Positions 51,133 to 59,551 are shown, counted from the stretch's first letter. The stretch: DNA of 64,000 nucleotides from Arthrobacter sp. SLBN-100 (GCF_006715305.1 NZ_VFMY01000001.1:1240001-1304000), one strand, 5' to 3'. A program made the numbers and translations. Notes: generated by a model from the sequence alone, not told the origin.

Positions 51133-52442
51133 TACAGCGCCCCTTGAATTCCGCGGTAGACAGCGAACGCGGCCGGACGGGCAGGCTGTACGTCGCCCCT
51201 CCAGTGAGCCACGATGCCGATCTGCCCGGTGTCCGCGTACTTCTCCGTGAGGACCTGGATGGTGATCGGCAGGCGCTGACCGATGAGCAGCTGATTCCAG
51301 TCGCCCACGAACAGATCCGACGCGCGGTTCGTCATGGTTCCCTGCGTGTAGGACGGCACCTGGTTCGTCATGAGCCTGGGAAGGCCTTCAACGTCCGCCG
51401 GGAGCCTCAGGGGCTGCCCGGTCGTATCGTTGGCTCCGGCGTACTGCCGGGCCAGCTTCGCGTTCCAGATCAGCGCCGTGGGCTCCTCGTTCAGGTACCG
51501 GACACGGTAGATCGTGTCCAGCACCTCAGCGAAATACGAGCCGGCGGTCTGCGCTGTGCCGTTAGCCACGCCACCGAGCACGCTCGCGGGAAGGACCGCG
51601 TTCAGAGCGGCAAGGACACCGCGCGGGTTCGGCGGGGTGGGCAGGTTGATAGTGCCAGCGCCGGACGTGATGCCGCCGTAAAGGGCAGCAAGATCCAGGC
51701 GCTGGGCCATTGCCTGGCTGATCGCGTCCTTCACGATCTGGTCAGCGTTGTCCGCGTCCTGGAACCATTCCAGCGAGCCGATAACCAACGAGCTCATGGT
51801 GGTCGCGGTCAGCGTCACGTTGTCGAAAGTGGGATCGCTCGGCGTGATGACCGAGGCTTCAGCACGGAACGCCGCCGACGGGTCGCCGGACAGCCGCCCG
51901 ATCTTCACGACTCCGGCGTCCATGGGAACGATACTCGCTCCGGCTTGCATCACGGCAGACTTGTTCCGGGCCAGGTCAATGAGCTGTCCCGCCCAGATGG
52001 TGGGAACGACCGCGGAGCCGCCGGTGGTGGACAGAGCGCGGATCATGTTGCCGAGATCCCCGTACTGGTTGACGGCGTGGTCCTCGTTCGGCTCCCGGTG
52101 AGCGGAGACCAGCGGGTGGGACCGGAAGCTTTCGTCCCGGCGAACTGCCGCCCTTTCTCCTGTCGCCTCATAGACGAACGTCCCGGTGCGGCTGTCTGCC
52201 GGCTCTCCCCCAGCGAAGAGCCGGGAGTCTGCAATCCTGACCTGGTCGTCGAACTCATCCGAACGGCGGAGCTGCGCCTCAGCGGAAGCAACCTTCGCCA
52301 TCACTTCGTCGAAGCTCTTGCTCTCATCCGCGGTGAGTTCGCGGTTCTCGCTCTCCGCCAGATCCAGGATCTTGCGGGCCTCAGCTCTCTGCTTGTCGAG
52401 CTGCTCCCAAATCATCTGCTTCATTCTCGTTGCCACGTCCAT
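51132..52442 (-). CDS. HK97-type phage major capsid protein
   Basis: A 436-residue major capsid protein. Residues about 1-75 form the helical, charged scaffold-like delta domain (KQMIWEQLDKQRAEARKIL and on). The body has the HK97-fold features of actinophage capsids: TTGGSAVVPTIWAGQLIDLARNKSAV, TLTATTMSSLVIGSLEWFQDADN, LYGGITSGAGTINLPTPPNPRGVL and a C-terminal QIGIVAHWRGDVQPARPAAFAV, matching the usual 'xxxRxDxxxxxPxAF' end. No separate prohead protease is encoded. AGGAAGG precedes the ATG. Confidence 0.9.
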   Translation of the reverse strand: MDVATRMKQMIWEQLDKQRAEARKILDLAESENRELTADESKSFDEVMAKVASAEAQLRRSDEFDDQVRIADSRLFAGGEPADSRTGTFVYEATGERAAVRRDESFRSHPLVSAHREPNEDHAVNQYGDLGNMIRALSTTGGSAVVPTIWAGQLIDLARNKSAVMQAGASIVPMDAGVVKIGRLSGDPSAAFRAEASVITPSDPTFDNVTLTATTMSSLVIGSLEWFQDADNADQIVKDAISQAMAQRLDLAALYGGITSGAGTINLPTPPNPRGVLAALNAVLPASVLGGVANGTAQTAGSYFAEVLDTIYRVRYLNEEPTALIWNAKLARQYAGANDTTGQPLRLPADVEGLPRLMTNQVPSYTQGTMTNRASDLFVGDWNQLLIGQRLPITIQVLTEKYADTGQIGIVAHWRGDVQPARPAAFAVYRGIQGAL

Positions 52443-52700
52443 GGCCTTCCTGGGATACCGCGCACCAGAGGCGCGGAAAGTGAATGGTGGTTTTCCCGGG
52501 GGTTACACTCGACGCCGCGCCCAGTGGCGCTAAAGCTGGTGCGTTACGCGCTGCCAGCGGCGGAGGTTTCTCCGTATGGTCCAACAATGCGGTGGGGGTC
52601 GCCCTGCCGCGGATTAGTGCCGCTCACTCCCACACTTACTTCGCTCGGGTGGTTTTCGACCTGCCCGGTTGCGGTCCGTGGAAACTCGCTTGCCGCAACT
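52443..52700. other. Gap between capsid gene and zinc-motif gene
   Basis: 258 bases without a convincing gene. The capsid ribosome binding site lies at the left end. A regulatory or packaging site would fit here but none can be shown. Confidence 0.35.
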
Positions 52701-53048
52701 TTATCGCGCCGCGCTCAGCTCCTGCATGAGCGAAAGGAGGTCCCGCGTCGACCGGCGAAGCAGATGCTCGCGCTGCCCCGTTGACCCTACGTGGTCAACC
52801 AGACGGGCCGTCATCATCGCCAGCGAAGCCAGAACGTCCTCGTAGGCAGTCAGCGGCTCCAAACCCTCAATCCTGCAACGAGTCAGAGCTTCCAACGCCC
52901 CACCCCCAGCCACCGGCAACGGCGCTTCCCGCTGACGCTTCCCCTCCCGGTACCGGGCCATCGAATCAGCCTGAGCACGCCCACAGACATCGCACCGGCA
53001 ACCCTGCTTCCAACCCCGGTAGCCGTGCTTCACCACCTGCTCCGTCAT
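52701..53048 (-). CDS. Small protein with GCRCxxC zinc motif
   Basis: A 115-residue protein starting TEQVVKHGYRGWKQGCRCDVCGRAQADSMARYREGKRQ: a His and three Cys in an HG(x)6GCRCxxC motif with a basic helix behind, frequent in small actinophage proteins that bind DNA. The rest is helical. Sitting before the capsid gene it could be a small terminase-like or packaging protein, but this is only position. Confidence 0.55.
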   Translation of the reverse strand: MTEQVVKHGYRGWKQGCRCDVCGRAQADSMARYREGKRQREAPLPVAGGGALEALTRCRIEGLEPLTAYEDVLASLAMMTARLVDHVGSTGQREHLLRRSTRDLLSLMQELSAAR

Positions 53049-53084
53049 GCCAATCCCAGCGCCTTCCCTGCGCCCTACTCGACG

Positions 53085-53113
53085 CTTACATTTCCGATAT
53101 AAAAAACCCGATC
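53085..53113 (-). terminator. Possible terminator
   Basis: On the minus strand CCCG...CGGG (53120-53105) is followed by TTTTTT (53104-53099). The stem is short, so the call is weak. Also visible is a TTGACA hexamer (minus, 53146-53141) without a good -10. Confidence 0.4.
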
Positions 53114-53258
53114 CACTGCGGGGTGGTCTGACTCTCTACATGTCAAAAACCAAGGGCTTCGCTTGGAGCCTTCTCTGCCCCTGTGGGCGTCTTGCAGGTC
53201 CTCCGTGGGTGTTTGCCCATCTGTGAGGCTGTGGCGAGGTCTGGGGTGCCGGTGCCTG

Positions 53259-53510
53259 TCACTGGGGTTCGCTCTCCCATGCTTCGACCTGGAGCGTGGC
53301 CGTCATGCGGATGTCCAGCTCTTCCTCAGCTCCCATGAGCCGGGGGTCTTGGGCCATCCCCGCTATCAGTGACACTGCCGCTGTGGCGAGACGCTCCATC
53401 GCTTCCGGGTCTTTGGGCATGAGCCGGAAGTAGTCGGCTCCTTGCCTGTTGATCATTGCCCGTGCCATTGCGAGCGCCCTGCGTTCGTCGTCACGTCCGT
53501 GGATGTCCAT
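53259..53510 (-). CDS. Small hypothetical protein of the element
   Basis: An 83-residue acidic, helical protein (MDIHGRDDERRALAMARAMI, ending VEAWESEPQ). No family recognised. Coding is supported by codon use and by its place in a run of short minus-strand genes. Confidence 0.55.
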   Translation of the reverse strand: MDIHGRDDERRALAMARAMINRQGADYFRLMPKDPEAMERLATAAVSLIAGMAQDPRLMGAEEELDIRMTATLQVEAWESEPQ

Positions 53511-53527
53511 TGCTTTTGTCCTTTCGC

Positions 53528-53740
53528 TTACTTCTGGTGTTGACGGTTCGCCGGCTCGTACTCGGCGCGGAGCACTGCCAGTTGGGATTCAGCCAGGCAT
53601 GCCCGGTTCTTCCAAGCACGCGCCTCGTCGTGCGCTTGCTGGGCTTTGTCCCGGTACGTGTCGCACAGCTGGATGTACTGGTCTTTCGAGAGGCCCATGA
53701 CGGCGACTGATACCTGGGAGGTTGCGGGATTCAGAACCAC
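53528..53740 (-). CDS. Small hypothetical protein of the element
   Basis: A 70-residue protein, mostly an amphipathic helix (LSKDQYIQLCDTYRDKAQQA, then HDEARAWKNRACLAESQLAV). The GTG start at 53740 is chosen because AGGAGGT lies six bases upstream; it overlaps the end of the replication gene. Confidence 0.55.
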   Translation of the reverse strand: MVLNPATSQVSVAVMGLSKDQYIQLCDTYRDKAQQAHDEARAWKNRACLAESQLAVLRAEYEPANRQHQK

Positions 53741-54507
53741 GGCTGACCTCCTGCCGGTGCCTTCGCTGGCTTCGTGAAGTTCAGCGTGTTGCGCATCCAG
53801 TTGCGCCACGCTGCTTCCCAGTCCACGAACTTCGATCCCTTGGCTTGGTGATAGTCCCGGAACTTTTCCGTCTCTAAGTCCACCTGCGCCTCTAGTGCCT
53901 CGTTCCTCGCCCAGTCCCTCATCTCTTCGGTGACCTTGAAATCAACCGGGAGTGTCGTCGAAACAGCTTTTGTCTTCTTGTTCAAGGCAGTTGGTTTGTC
54001 TTTAGCCTCAACCGCGAACTGATTACCTAGACCAACAGACTCTCCACGCATATGACTCTCTGTAGTTTTAGAGCTGTGGTTTAAAGATCTATAGGCGTGC
54101 AGCCCTGCGCTGCACATGATGATGTCTGAAGTGGCACATGAAGCACTTGAAAGTGGCACATGATCTTGCCCGTTCATGTGCCACTTCTCTGGCACTTGAT
54201 CTTTCAAATAGTTGGGCACTGCGAGGACGTATTCCGAGCATTTCCCCAAGCGCCTGTTACCTCTGGATTTCATGACTATCCAGCCCTTCGTTCGGAGCAC
54301 GTCTAGCCAGTTGCTGACAGTGCGCCGCCCCATCCGGTGGTCCTCCATCAAGGACTCGACTCCGCCTGTTGAGGAAATCCCTGTCTCGGTATCAATACCA
54401 GCCCAAATAGAAAGGGCAACGAGCTTTGCACGATCAGGGAGATCCGAGGTCAGCAGTTGGTGATGCCACCAGAAGCGAAAGTTATTGTCAGTCAGCCTCA
54501 TCTTCAT
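53731..54507 (-). CDS. Phage-type replication initiator (winged helix, DnaT-like C-terminus)
   Basis: A 258-residue protein. The N-terminal half has a winged-helix segment (MEDHRMGRRTVSNWLDVLRTKGWIVM) typical of phage/plasmid replication initiators and replisome organisers. The C-terminal ~45 residues (EKFRDYHQAKGSKFVDWEAAWRNWMRNTL) are the DnaT/primosome-like helical tail that recruits the helicase loader. The middle is low-complexity. It supports autonomous replication of the element after excision. Confidence 0.75.
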   Translation of the reverse strand: MKMRLTDNNFRFWWHHQLLTSDLPDRAKLVALSIWAGIDTETGISSTGGVESLMEDHRMGRRTVSNWLDVLRTKGWIVMKSRGNRRLGKCSEYVLAVPNYLKDQVPEKWHMNGQDHVPLSSASCATSDIIMCSAGLHAYRSLNHSSKTTESHMRGESVGLGNQFAVEAKDKPTALNKKTKAVSTTLPVDFKVTEEMRDWARNEALEAQVDLETEKFRDYHQAKGSKFVDWEAAWRNWMRNTLNFTKPAKAPAGGQPWF

Positions 54508-54845
54508 GGTTGCTTCGCCCCCCGCCTCTCTCGTTCCTGATAGGCGAGCATTGTGCGGGTTTCGGCTTCACGTTGCCGCTGTTTCCGGGCCAGTTCCGGG
54601 TCAGTGTCAGCCGTGAGCTCGAACGTCACTTGCTTGTTGTCCGGCCGCACGTCCAGCGCCGCTTCCCGCAGCATCTCCGTAAACACGAACTCAGCGGGCG
54701 CGCCCAGGCACGGCATACCGGAACCATCGGCGTCCAGGTGTTCATAAGTCCGGTAGTTCTGCATGACAGAGACGTTTGGCCGCTGGCATCTGGGGCATTT
54801 GATACGGGCCAGCACGCGGCGATTACTTCCAGCTGTGCCGCTCAT
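54504..54845 (-). CDS. Small zinc-binding protein of the element
   Basis: A 113-residue protein with CPRCQRPNVSV near the start, a typical CxxC knuckle, and a charged C-terminal helix (ARKQRQREAETRTMLAYQER). Overlaps by four bases with genes on both sides, so it belongs to the replication operon. Family unknown. Confidence 0.6.
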   Translation of the reverse strand: MSGTAGSNRRVLARIKCPRCQRPNVSVMQNYRTYEHLDADGSGMPCLGAPAEFVFTEMLREAALDVRPDNKQVTFELTADTDPELARKQRQREAETRTMLAYQERERRGAKQP

Positions 54846-55045
54846 GCTGTGCCGCCCTTTGGGCGAAGCAACACAGCAATGCGGTCGAGTTGATCGCTAG
54901 AGAGAGGAGGCGCTTCAGCAACAACCTTGCTGATGTACTGCTCCAGCTTGGCGGCGGCGAGATTACGCCGGGCTTCTTCTGTTGGCTGCCCATGGCGTAC
55001 CCGGCAAGCCACTTGTGCCCGAGCCTTGTAAATGTCTTTTGACAT
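54842..55045 (-). CDS. Small protein; candidate recombination directionality factor
   Basis: A 67-residue basic helical protein (MSKDIYKARAQVACRVRHGQ, then PTEEARRNLAAAKLEQYISK). It is the first gene after the integrase on the same strand and starts the replication operon. Position and size fit an excision partner (RDF) of a serine integrase, but RDFs have no common sequence signature, so this is a guess. Confidence 0.5.
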   Translation of the reverse strand: MSKDIYKARAQVACRVRHGQPTEEARRNLAAAKLEQYISKVVAEAPPLSSDQLDRIAVLLRPKGGTA

Positions 55046-55190
55046 CTGCCCGACAAACTCCTTCAGTACGTCGTACCTAAGGCTGTCGGGAGGCCTTCTT
55101 ATGACTTCTATCTAAGCTGGTGGTTTCTACTGCGCCAAGCAACGGGCCGAAATCAGACGCAGTTTGTGAACGGCAGTGTGGCCGGTTGAC

Positions 55191-56582
55191 TCACATGCGC
55201 CACTCAATGCGGACTTGCTCCGGGTCGAAACCGCGGCCCTTTCCCGCCGGAAGCAAGGTGACTGTCAGAAGCGACCGGATGATCTGGCGCTGGACTCCGA
55301 GCGGCAGGCCGTACCAAGCCGCTGCTACATCGTCCGCTCCGATGAGCGCACTGGCCGGGTTCAGACTCTCGGCAGAGCTGATGGAGTCTTCTACCTGGGA
55401 CAAGGCTCGGGTGAGCTTTCCTGATTCCTCCCGGACGGCTGCTGCTGACAAGAGCCCGTCAGCCAGGAGGGATGCCAGAGCGTCGCGCCGTTCCCGCAGA
55501 TCAGTTGCTTTCCGTCTCAAGTCGGTTGTGTTGTCACCGGCAGTGAAAAGTTGAGCCGCGTCCGGAAGCGAGAGCCGGGCGATAATGACGCGCTGCACAA
55601 GGTCATCCACCTGCTCCAGACCGCGCTGCAGACAGTACCCGCCGAAGCAGCGGTAAACCATCCGCTTGATGCCCTTGTCCTTTGACGGGACGGGAGCCGC
55701 GAACATCTTGCTGCCGCACTTTGCGCAAACGGCGATTCCCGAAAGGAGGTACTTTGAGTTCAGATCGTCTGGGGCGGTGCGACGGCGAGGGTCAGTCAGC
55801 ATTTCCTCAAGACGCCGGGACGTGTCCTCGTCCAGAATGGCTTCCCACTTGCCCGATGCTTCCTGGGCTTCGCCGTTGTAGATCCGCTTTCCGGCATAAC
55901 GAGGGTTCATCAGGACCCGTCGGATCTGCGTGACTCCCCACTTGCCCTGCTCCTTCGTGGTAGTGGTGAACCCGTCCGCGTTCCACTGCCTCGCAACACT
56001 GCTCAGCGTTGCGCCGTCCAGAATGGCTTTCGCTGCCTGTCGGATCGCTTCCGCTTCCAGCTCCACGGTGAAGACGCGGCCATCTGGTGTCCGGTCGTAG
56101 CCGAACGGACGGCGGCTCCAGAAGGCCTCTCCAGAGGCTGCACGCTGCTTGTTGGCGGCCTTTTGACGGTCGCCTTTGTGCGCGGTTTCCATAGCTGCAA
56201 TGGCAGTCAGAATCTGAGCCACTGCCACCCCAGTGGGATCGCCCAGATCGAGGGACACACCGTGGACGCATGCGATGTTGACCCGGTACTTCCGTCCGGC
56301 TTCGATGATTTTCGAGAGATCCCTCATTGACCTTGTGAGTCGGTCCAAGTGCCAAACGACGATGCCGCTGATAGATCCGCGCTCGACGTCTTGCAGGAGC
56401 TTTTCGAAGGCTGGTCTGGCCTTGCCGGAGGTGGCGCTGATGGAGTTGTCAGCGTAGAGCTGCGGGCTGTCCCAGCCTTTGGCTTGCGCCATCAGGCGGC
56501 AGTCCGCCTCCTGGCGCTGCACGGCGGCCTCGTGACCGGTTTTGTCCTCAGACTGCCGCACATATACGGCGGTGGTGCTCAT
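55191..56582 (-). CDS. Large serine recombinase (integrase)
   Basis: A 463-residue serine integrase. The catalytic Ser is S11 (YVRQSEDKTG) and the activating motif is DRLTR (80-84). Next comes the long recombinase domain (EAFWSRRPFGYDRT, VTQIRRVLMNPRYAGKRIYNG), then a zinc ribbon with CAKCGSKM and C-x4-C, and a coiled-coil motif (DLRRKATDLRERRDALASLL) with the C-terminal LLTVTLLPAGKG region. The start is 36 bases from the crossover and 16 bases after the stop of the truncated tadC, so the gene lies at the right end of the element, oriented like tadC. Confidence 0.95.
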   Translation of the reverse strand: MSTTAVYVRQSEDKTGHEAAVQRQEADCRLMAQAKGWDSPQLYADNSISATSGKARPAFEKLLQDVERGSISGIVVWHLDRLTRSMRDLSKIIEAGRKYRVNIACVHGVSLDLGDPTGVAVAQILTAIAAMETAHKGDRQKAANKQRAASGEAFWSRRPFGYDRTPDGRVFTVELEAEAIRQAAKAILDGATLSSVARQWNADGFTTTTKEQGKWGVTQIRRVLMNPRYAGKRIYNGEAQEASGKWEAILDEDTSRRLEEMLTDPRRRTAPDDLNSKYLLSGIAVCAKCGSKMFAAPVPSKDKGIKRMVYRCFGGYCLQRGLEQVDDLVQRVIIARLSLPDAAQLFTAGDNTTDLRRKATDLRERRDALASLLADGLLSAAAVREESGKLTRALSQVEDSISSAESLNPASALIGADDVAAAWYGLPLGVQRQIIRSLLTVTLLPAGKGRGFDPEQVRIEWRM

Positions 56583-56645
56583 GCTTCTGAGAATACTACT
56601 AGGACTGCACGAGCGGTACCATCATGGCTATTTCTTTCTTTCCCG
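56583..56645. other. attL-type junction of the element
   Basis: On the minus strand host tadC (GCCATGATG) passes through GT (56619-56618) into element sequence (ACCGCTCGTGCAGTCCTAG). Combining the two element sides gives an attP whose arms are inverted repeats centred on that GT: 16 of the first 21 positions are complementary. Confidence 0.82.
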
Positions 56646-57474
56646 CTGACTCCATCAGGTCACGCTTGGCCGTATCCCGTACATCCTGTGCCTGTGCTCG
56701 GAGCACGTCAGCAAGAGGTGTGCCCCGCTCGACAGCCACCACGATGCCGTCCACGAACCGAACGAGAGGCGCGAGGTCTGTCCGCGCAGAGAATTCCTGG
56801 AGGGCCTGGACCAGGGGTTTGCCCGCCCTCGTTTCTGCAAGGACCTTCGAGAACTCCTTCGTGAGTTCACCCTTGGCGCTGCGGCAGACCCGGTCCAGGG
56901 CGCCGGTGGCGCTCTCCCCTGCACTCACTGCAAGCGCCATGAGTTCGGCCAGGCTGGGGAACTCTGCCATCATCCTTGATTCCCTGCGCTGGATCTGAAC
57001 GCCAAGCCAGTAGTCGCGGAACATAAAGCCACCGACGGCGCTGCCGAGGACTGCGGCTGCTGACAGCAACGGGTTGAACTTGCCGGAGGCGGCACCAAGA
57101 ATAATGAAGGCGATCGCGACCCCGAACCCTGCAGCTGCCCATAAGAGTTGTTCTGCCCTGAAATCGACCGGGGATTTGTTGATGCCCGCCTGCGCCAGTC
57201 TTCTGGCCGTAGCTTTGGACACGGGGTTCAGTCTGCCCACGGCTGCCAGCCCGTCGCGTAGAAAGGGGCGAAGAATCCGTTCCAAGGGACCGAACGGCGT
57301 GACATTTTGCTCCCCGGCGCGCAACAACCGTGATTCGAGGTTTTGTGCTTTCAGCTGCGGCTCGATGCGTTGGGAAAGCGTGACGGCACGAATAAGGGGC
57401 GAACGAAAAATGATGAGCCACAGTCCGATGCCCATCAGCACCCCGCACAAAACCGCGGATGGTGAAATTTCCAT
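56599..57474 (-). pseudogene. tadC: tadC 5' part, truncated by the element
   Basis: A 291-residue frame with two TadC-type T2SSF regions (LAELMALAVSAGESATGALDRVCRS, SARTDLAPLVRFVDGIVVAVERG, DLMESAGKKEIAMMVPLV). The last native residue is V289; the element adds Gln-Ser and a stop. The missing 23 residues, the final membrane helix, are at 47157-47240. TadC is an inner-membrane platform protein for Flp pili. Without the last helix it is probably non-functional, although a shortened protein could still be made. Confidence 0.9.
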
Positions 57475-58331
57475 CACCTGAGCACCCTCTCGTCCTGTGG
57501 GAGTGCACCTATCCGAAGCATGATGGAGTAGCAGACCAGGGAGACGACCAGGCCGCCAAGCAGAACGGCGGCCCCCACCGGGGTGTTGTAGGCCTGCACC
57601 GCTTCCGGTCTCGTGGCTAACAGCATCATGACGATCCACGGCGCGGCAACGGCGAGCCTTGCGGCATTGATTGTCCAGGACTGCCGTGCCTCCAGCTCGC
57701 TGCGCGTACGCGCATTTTCGCGCAGAAACTCCGCCAGCGTCCCAAGGAGCTTGCCAAGGTCCGAGCCGCCCACTTCCCTGGTCAGGCGGAGGGCTTCGAC
57801 GATCCGGTCTGCAACCGGGTCAGCGAGCCTGTGTTTGAGCTGGTTGAGCGATGCTTCGAACTGGCCGCCCGCCCGGTAGTCGGCACCGAAATCACGGAAT
57901 ACGTGCCGGAGTTCTTCGGGTCCCTTGTCACCCAGCTGGATGAGGGCTTCTGGAAGAGGCAACCCGGCCCGGATCGCGGAACGCAGGTGGTCAACGACGT
58001 CCGGCCAGAGAGTCCGCAGCAACGAGCTCCTCCTCTTTGCCTTCCAGCGCAGGACAGTAATCGGCAGCCAGGCACCGAAGAGTCCGAAACAACACGAGAT
58101 CGGCCAGGAGCGGGTGGCCGCGAAGAACACCAGGGCGACGAAAAGCCCGAGGCCAATACAGGTGCCAAGCAGGCCGCCCGCGGACACTTTCTCGACGCCG
58201 GCCCCGGCAAGGAGGTCGGCGAGACGACTGGTTTTTTCCTTAGCAACTGCCCGTTTCGGCGACTCCCAAAACGACCACCAGATCAGGAAGAAGCCGGCGC
58301 CAGCCGTTACTCCAAGGAGAGCCGACATCAT
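57474..58331 (-). CDS. tadB: TadB-like pilus platform protein
   Basis: A 285-residue T2SSF-domain membrane protein: two hydrophobic segments near the start, then RSAIRAGLPLPEALIQLGDKGPEELRHVFRDFGADYRAGGQFEASL and a C-terminal helix pair. Forms the inner-membrane platform with TadC. One-base overlap with tadC and four-base overlap with tadA make the three a coupled operon. Confidence 0.9.
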   Translation of the reverse strand: MMSALLGVTAGAGFFLIWWSFWESPKRAVAKEKTSRLADLLAGAGVEKVSAGGLLGTCIGLGLFVALVFFAATRSWPISCCFGLFGAWLPITVLRWKAKRRSSLLRTLWPDVVDHLRSAIRAGLPLPEALIQLGDKGPEELRHVFRDFGADYRAGGQFEASLNQLKHRLADPVADRIVEALRLTREVGGSDLGKLLGTLAEFLRENARTRSELEARQSWTINAARLAVAAPWIVMMLLATRPEAVQAYNTPVGAAVLLGGLVVSLVCYSIMLRIGALPQDERVLR

Positions 58332-59551
58332 CGCGGATCCAGCAGCGCCGCGACGTCATATCCCGCCCGGGAGAACTTTTCCTGCGCCGGCATGGAGTTG
58401 GCGCGTGGTTGCAGCATGCCTTCCACCACGGTGAACACCGGAGACGATTCGATGATGCCGTTTTCCACACGACGGCCCAGGGACAGGATTTCGGTTACTT
58501 CCCGTCGTCCATCCGCTCTGCGGCCGCAGTGCACCACCAGGTCAATGCAGGACGCTACGGTGGGCACAACAAAAGCCGAGGATATGTTCTCGCCTGCCAG
58601 CAGTGGAAGCGTGCAGATCTTCGTGACGGCGTCATGGGCAGAGTTCGCGTGGACAGTACACATCCCTGGCAGCCCTGAATTCAAAGCAATTAACATGTCC
58701 AGGCTCTCAGCTTCCCGGACTTCGCCCACCACCAATCGGTCAGGGCGCATCCGGAGCGCTTCCTTTACGAGCCGGCGCAGTGGGATTTCACCCTCGCCTT
58801 CAAGGTTTGGTTGGCGGCACTGCAAGCCCACGACGTCCCTCAGGGGAAACTGCAACTCGAAAATCTCCTCCACCGTGATGACTCTTTCCCGGCTCCCGAT
58901 GCTGGCGGCCAGGCAGTTCAGCATTGTTGTTTTGCCAGCCTGGGTGGCTCCTGAGACGAGGATATTGAGCCCGCTCGAAACGGCCGCGCCAAGGAATCGG
59001 GCGGACTGGGGCGTCAGGGTGCCGAGCTCAACCAGGTGCTCAAGCCTGCTGGCTTTGACCACGAACTTCCTGATGTTGACTGCCCAGTGCCTGCGGGTGA
59101 CGTCCGGGATGACTACGTGGAGCCTTGACCCATCAGGCAGGGCAGCATCAACAAAAGGCGAAGACATGTCCAGCCGGCGGCCTGAGCTCTTGAGCATCCG
59201 CTCCACCAAATCCCGGACCTGCTGCTCCGTCAGGCTGAGGGAGGTTAGCTCGGATTCGCCGTTCCTTGCGACGTAGATTTCGTTGGGCGCGTTGATCCAC
59301 ACTTCTTCGATGGTGGGATCGTCCAGCAGCGGTTGCAGCACGCCGAAGCCGGCAACCGCGTCGAAGAGGAACCTGCGTGCGGCATCCAAGGGGCCGATTG
59401 GCGGAAGCGGCCCCATCAGGGCACGTTCGTCGTAATCGGTTACGGCTGCCTCAACGAGGCGGCGCACTTCCCCGGCCTGGTGCAGCGGATCTAGCCCCCG
59501 ACGTCGGATCAGCTCGCGGACTTCGTCCTCGACAATTGCCAGCGCGTCCAT
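58328..59551 (-). CDS. tadA: TadA/CpaF-type pilus assembly ATPase
   Basis: A 407-residue secretion ATPase. Walker A GATQAGKTTMLNCL, Walker B region LVVGEVREAESLDML, Asp box ITVEEIFELQ and His box TVHANSAHDAV are all present, and the N-terminal IEEVWINAPNEIYVARNG is the CpaF start domain. It drives Flp pilus assembly. No tadZ-like gene lies directly upstream. Confidence 0.93.
   Translation of the reverse strand: MDALAIVEDEVRELIRRRGLDPLHQAGEVRRLVEAAVTDYDERALMGPLPPIGPLDAARRFLFDAVAGFGVLQPLLDDPTIEEVWINAPNEIYVARNGESELTSLSLTEQQVRDLVERMLKSSGRRLDMSSPFVDAALPDGSRLHVVIPDVTRRHWAVNIRKFVVKASRLEHLVELGTLTPQSARFLGAAVSSGLNILVSGATQAGKTTMLNCLAASIGSRERVITVEEIFELQFPLRDVVGLQCRQPNLEGEGEIPLRRLVKEALRMRPDRLVVGEVREAESLDMLIALNSGLPGMCTVHANSAHDAVTKICTLPLLAGENISSAFVVPTVASCIDLVVHCGRRADGRREVTEILSLGRRVENGIIESSPVFTVVEGMLQPRANSMPAQEKFSRAGYDVAALLDPR

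Larger units (their letters stand above)
47239..56619. mobile_element. 9.4-kb serine-integrase element inserted in tadC; capsid-bearing phage satellite candidate
   Basis: The element runs from the GT crossover at 47239-47240 to that at 56618-56619, 9.38 kb. It holds, from the right: serine integrase, two small proteins, a DnaT-like replication protein, small proteins, an HK97-type major capsid protein with a companion, then a C5 methyltransferase and NotI-family nuclease, and two plus-strand genes at the left end. No large terminase, portal, protease, tail or lysis gene is visible. Removing it restores tadC in frame. A full prophage is unlikely at this size; a defective prophage is the main alternative to a satellite. 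Confidence 0.85.

Noticed and set aside
52381-52587. A 68-codon minus-strand frame in front of the capsid gene
   Set aside because: It overlaps the capsid start in another frame and has no ribosome binding site; the gap is better read as non-coding.
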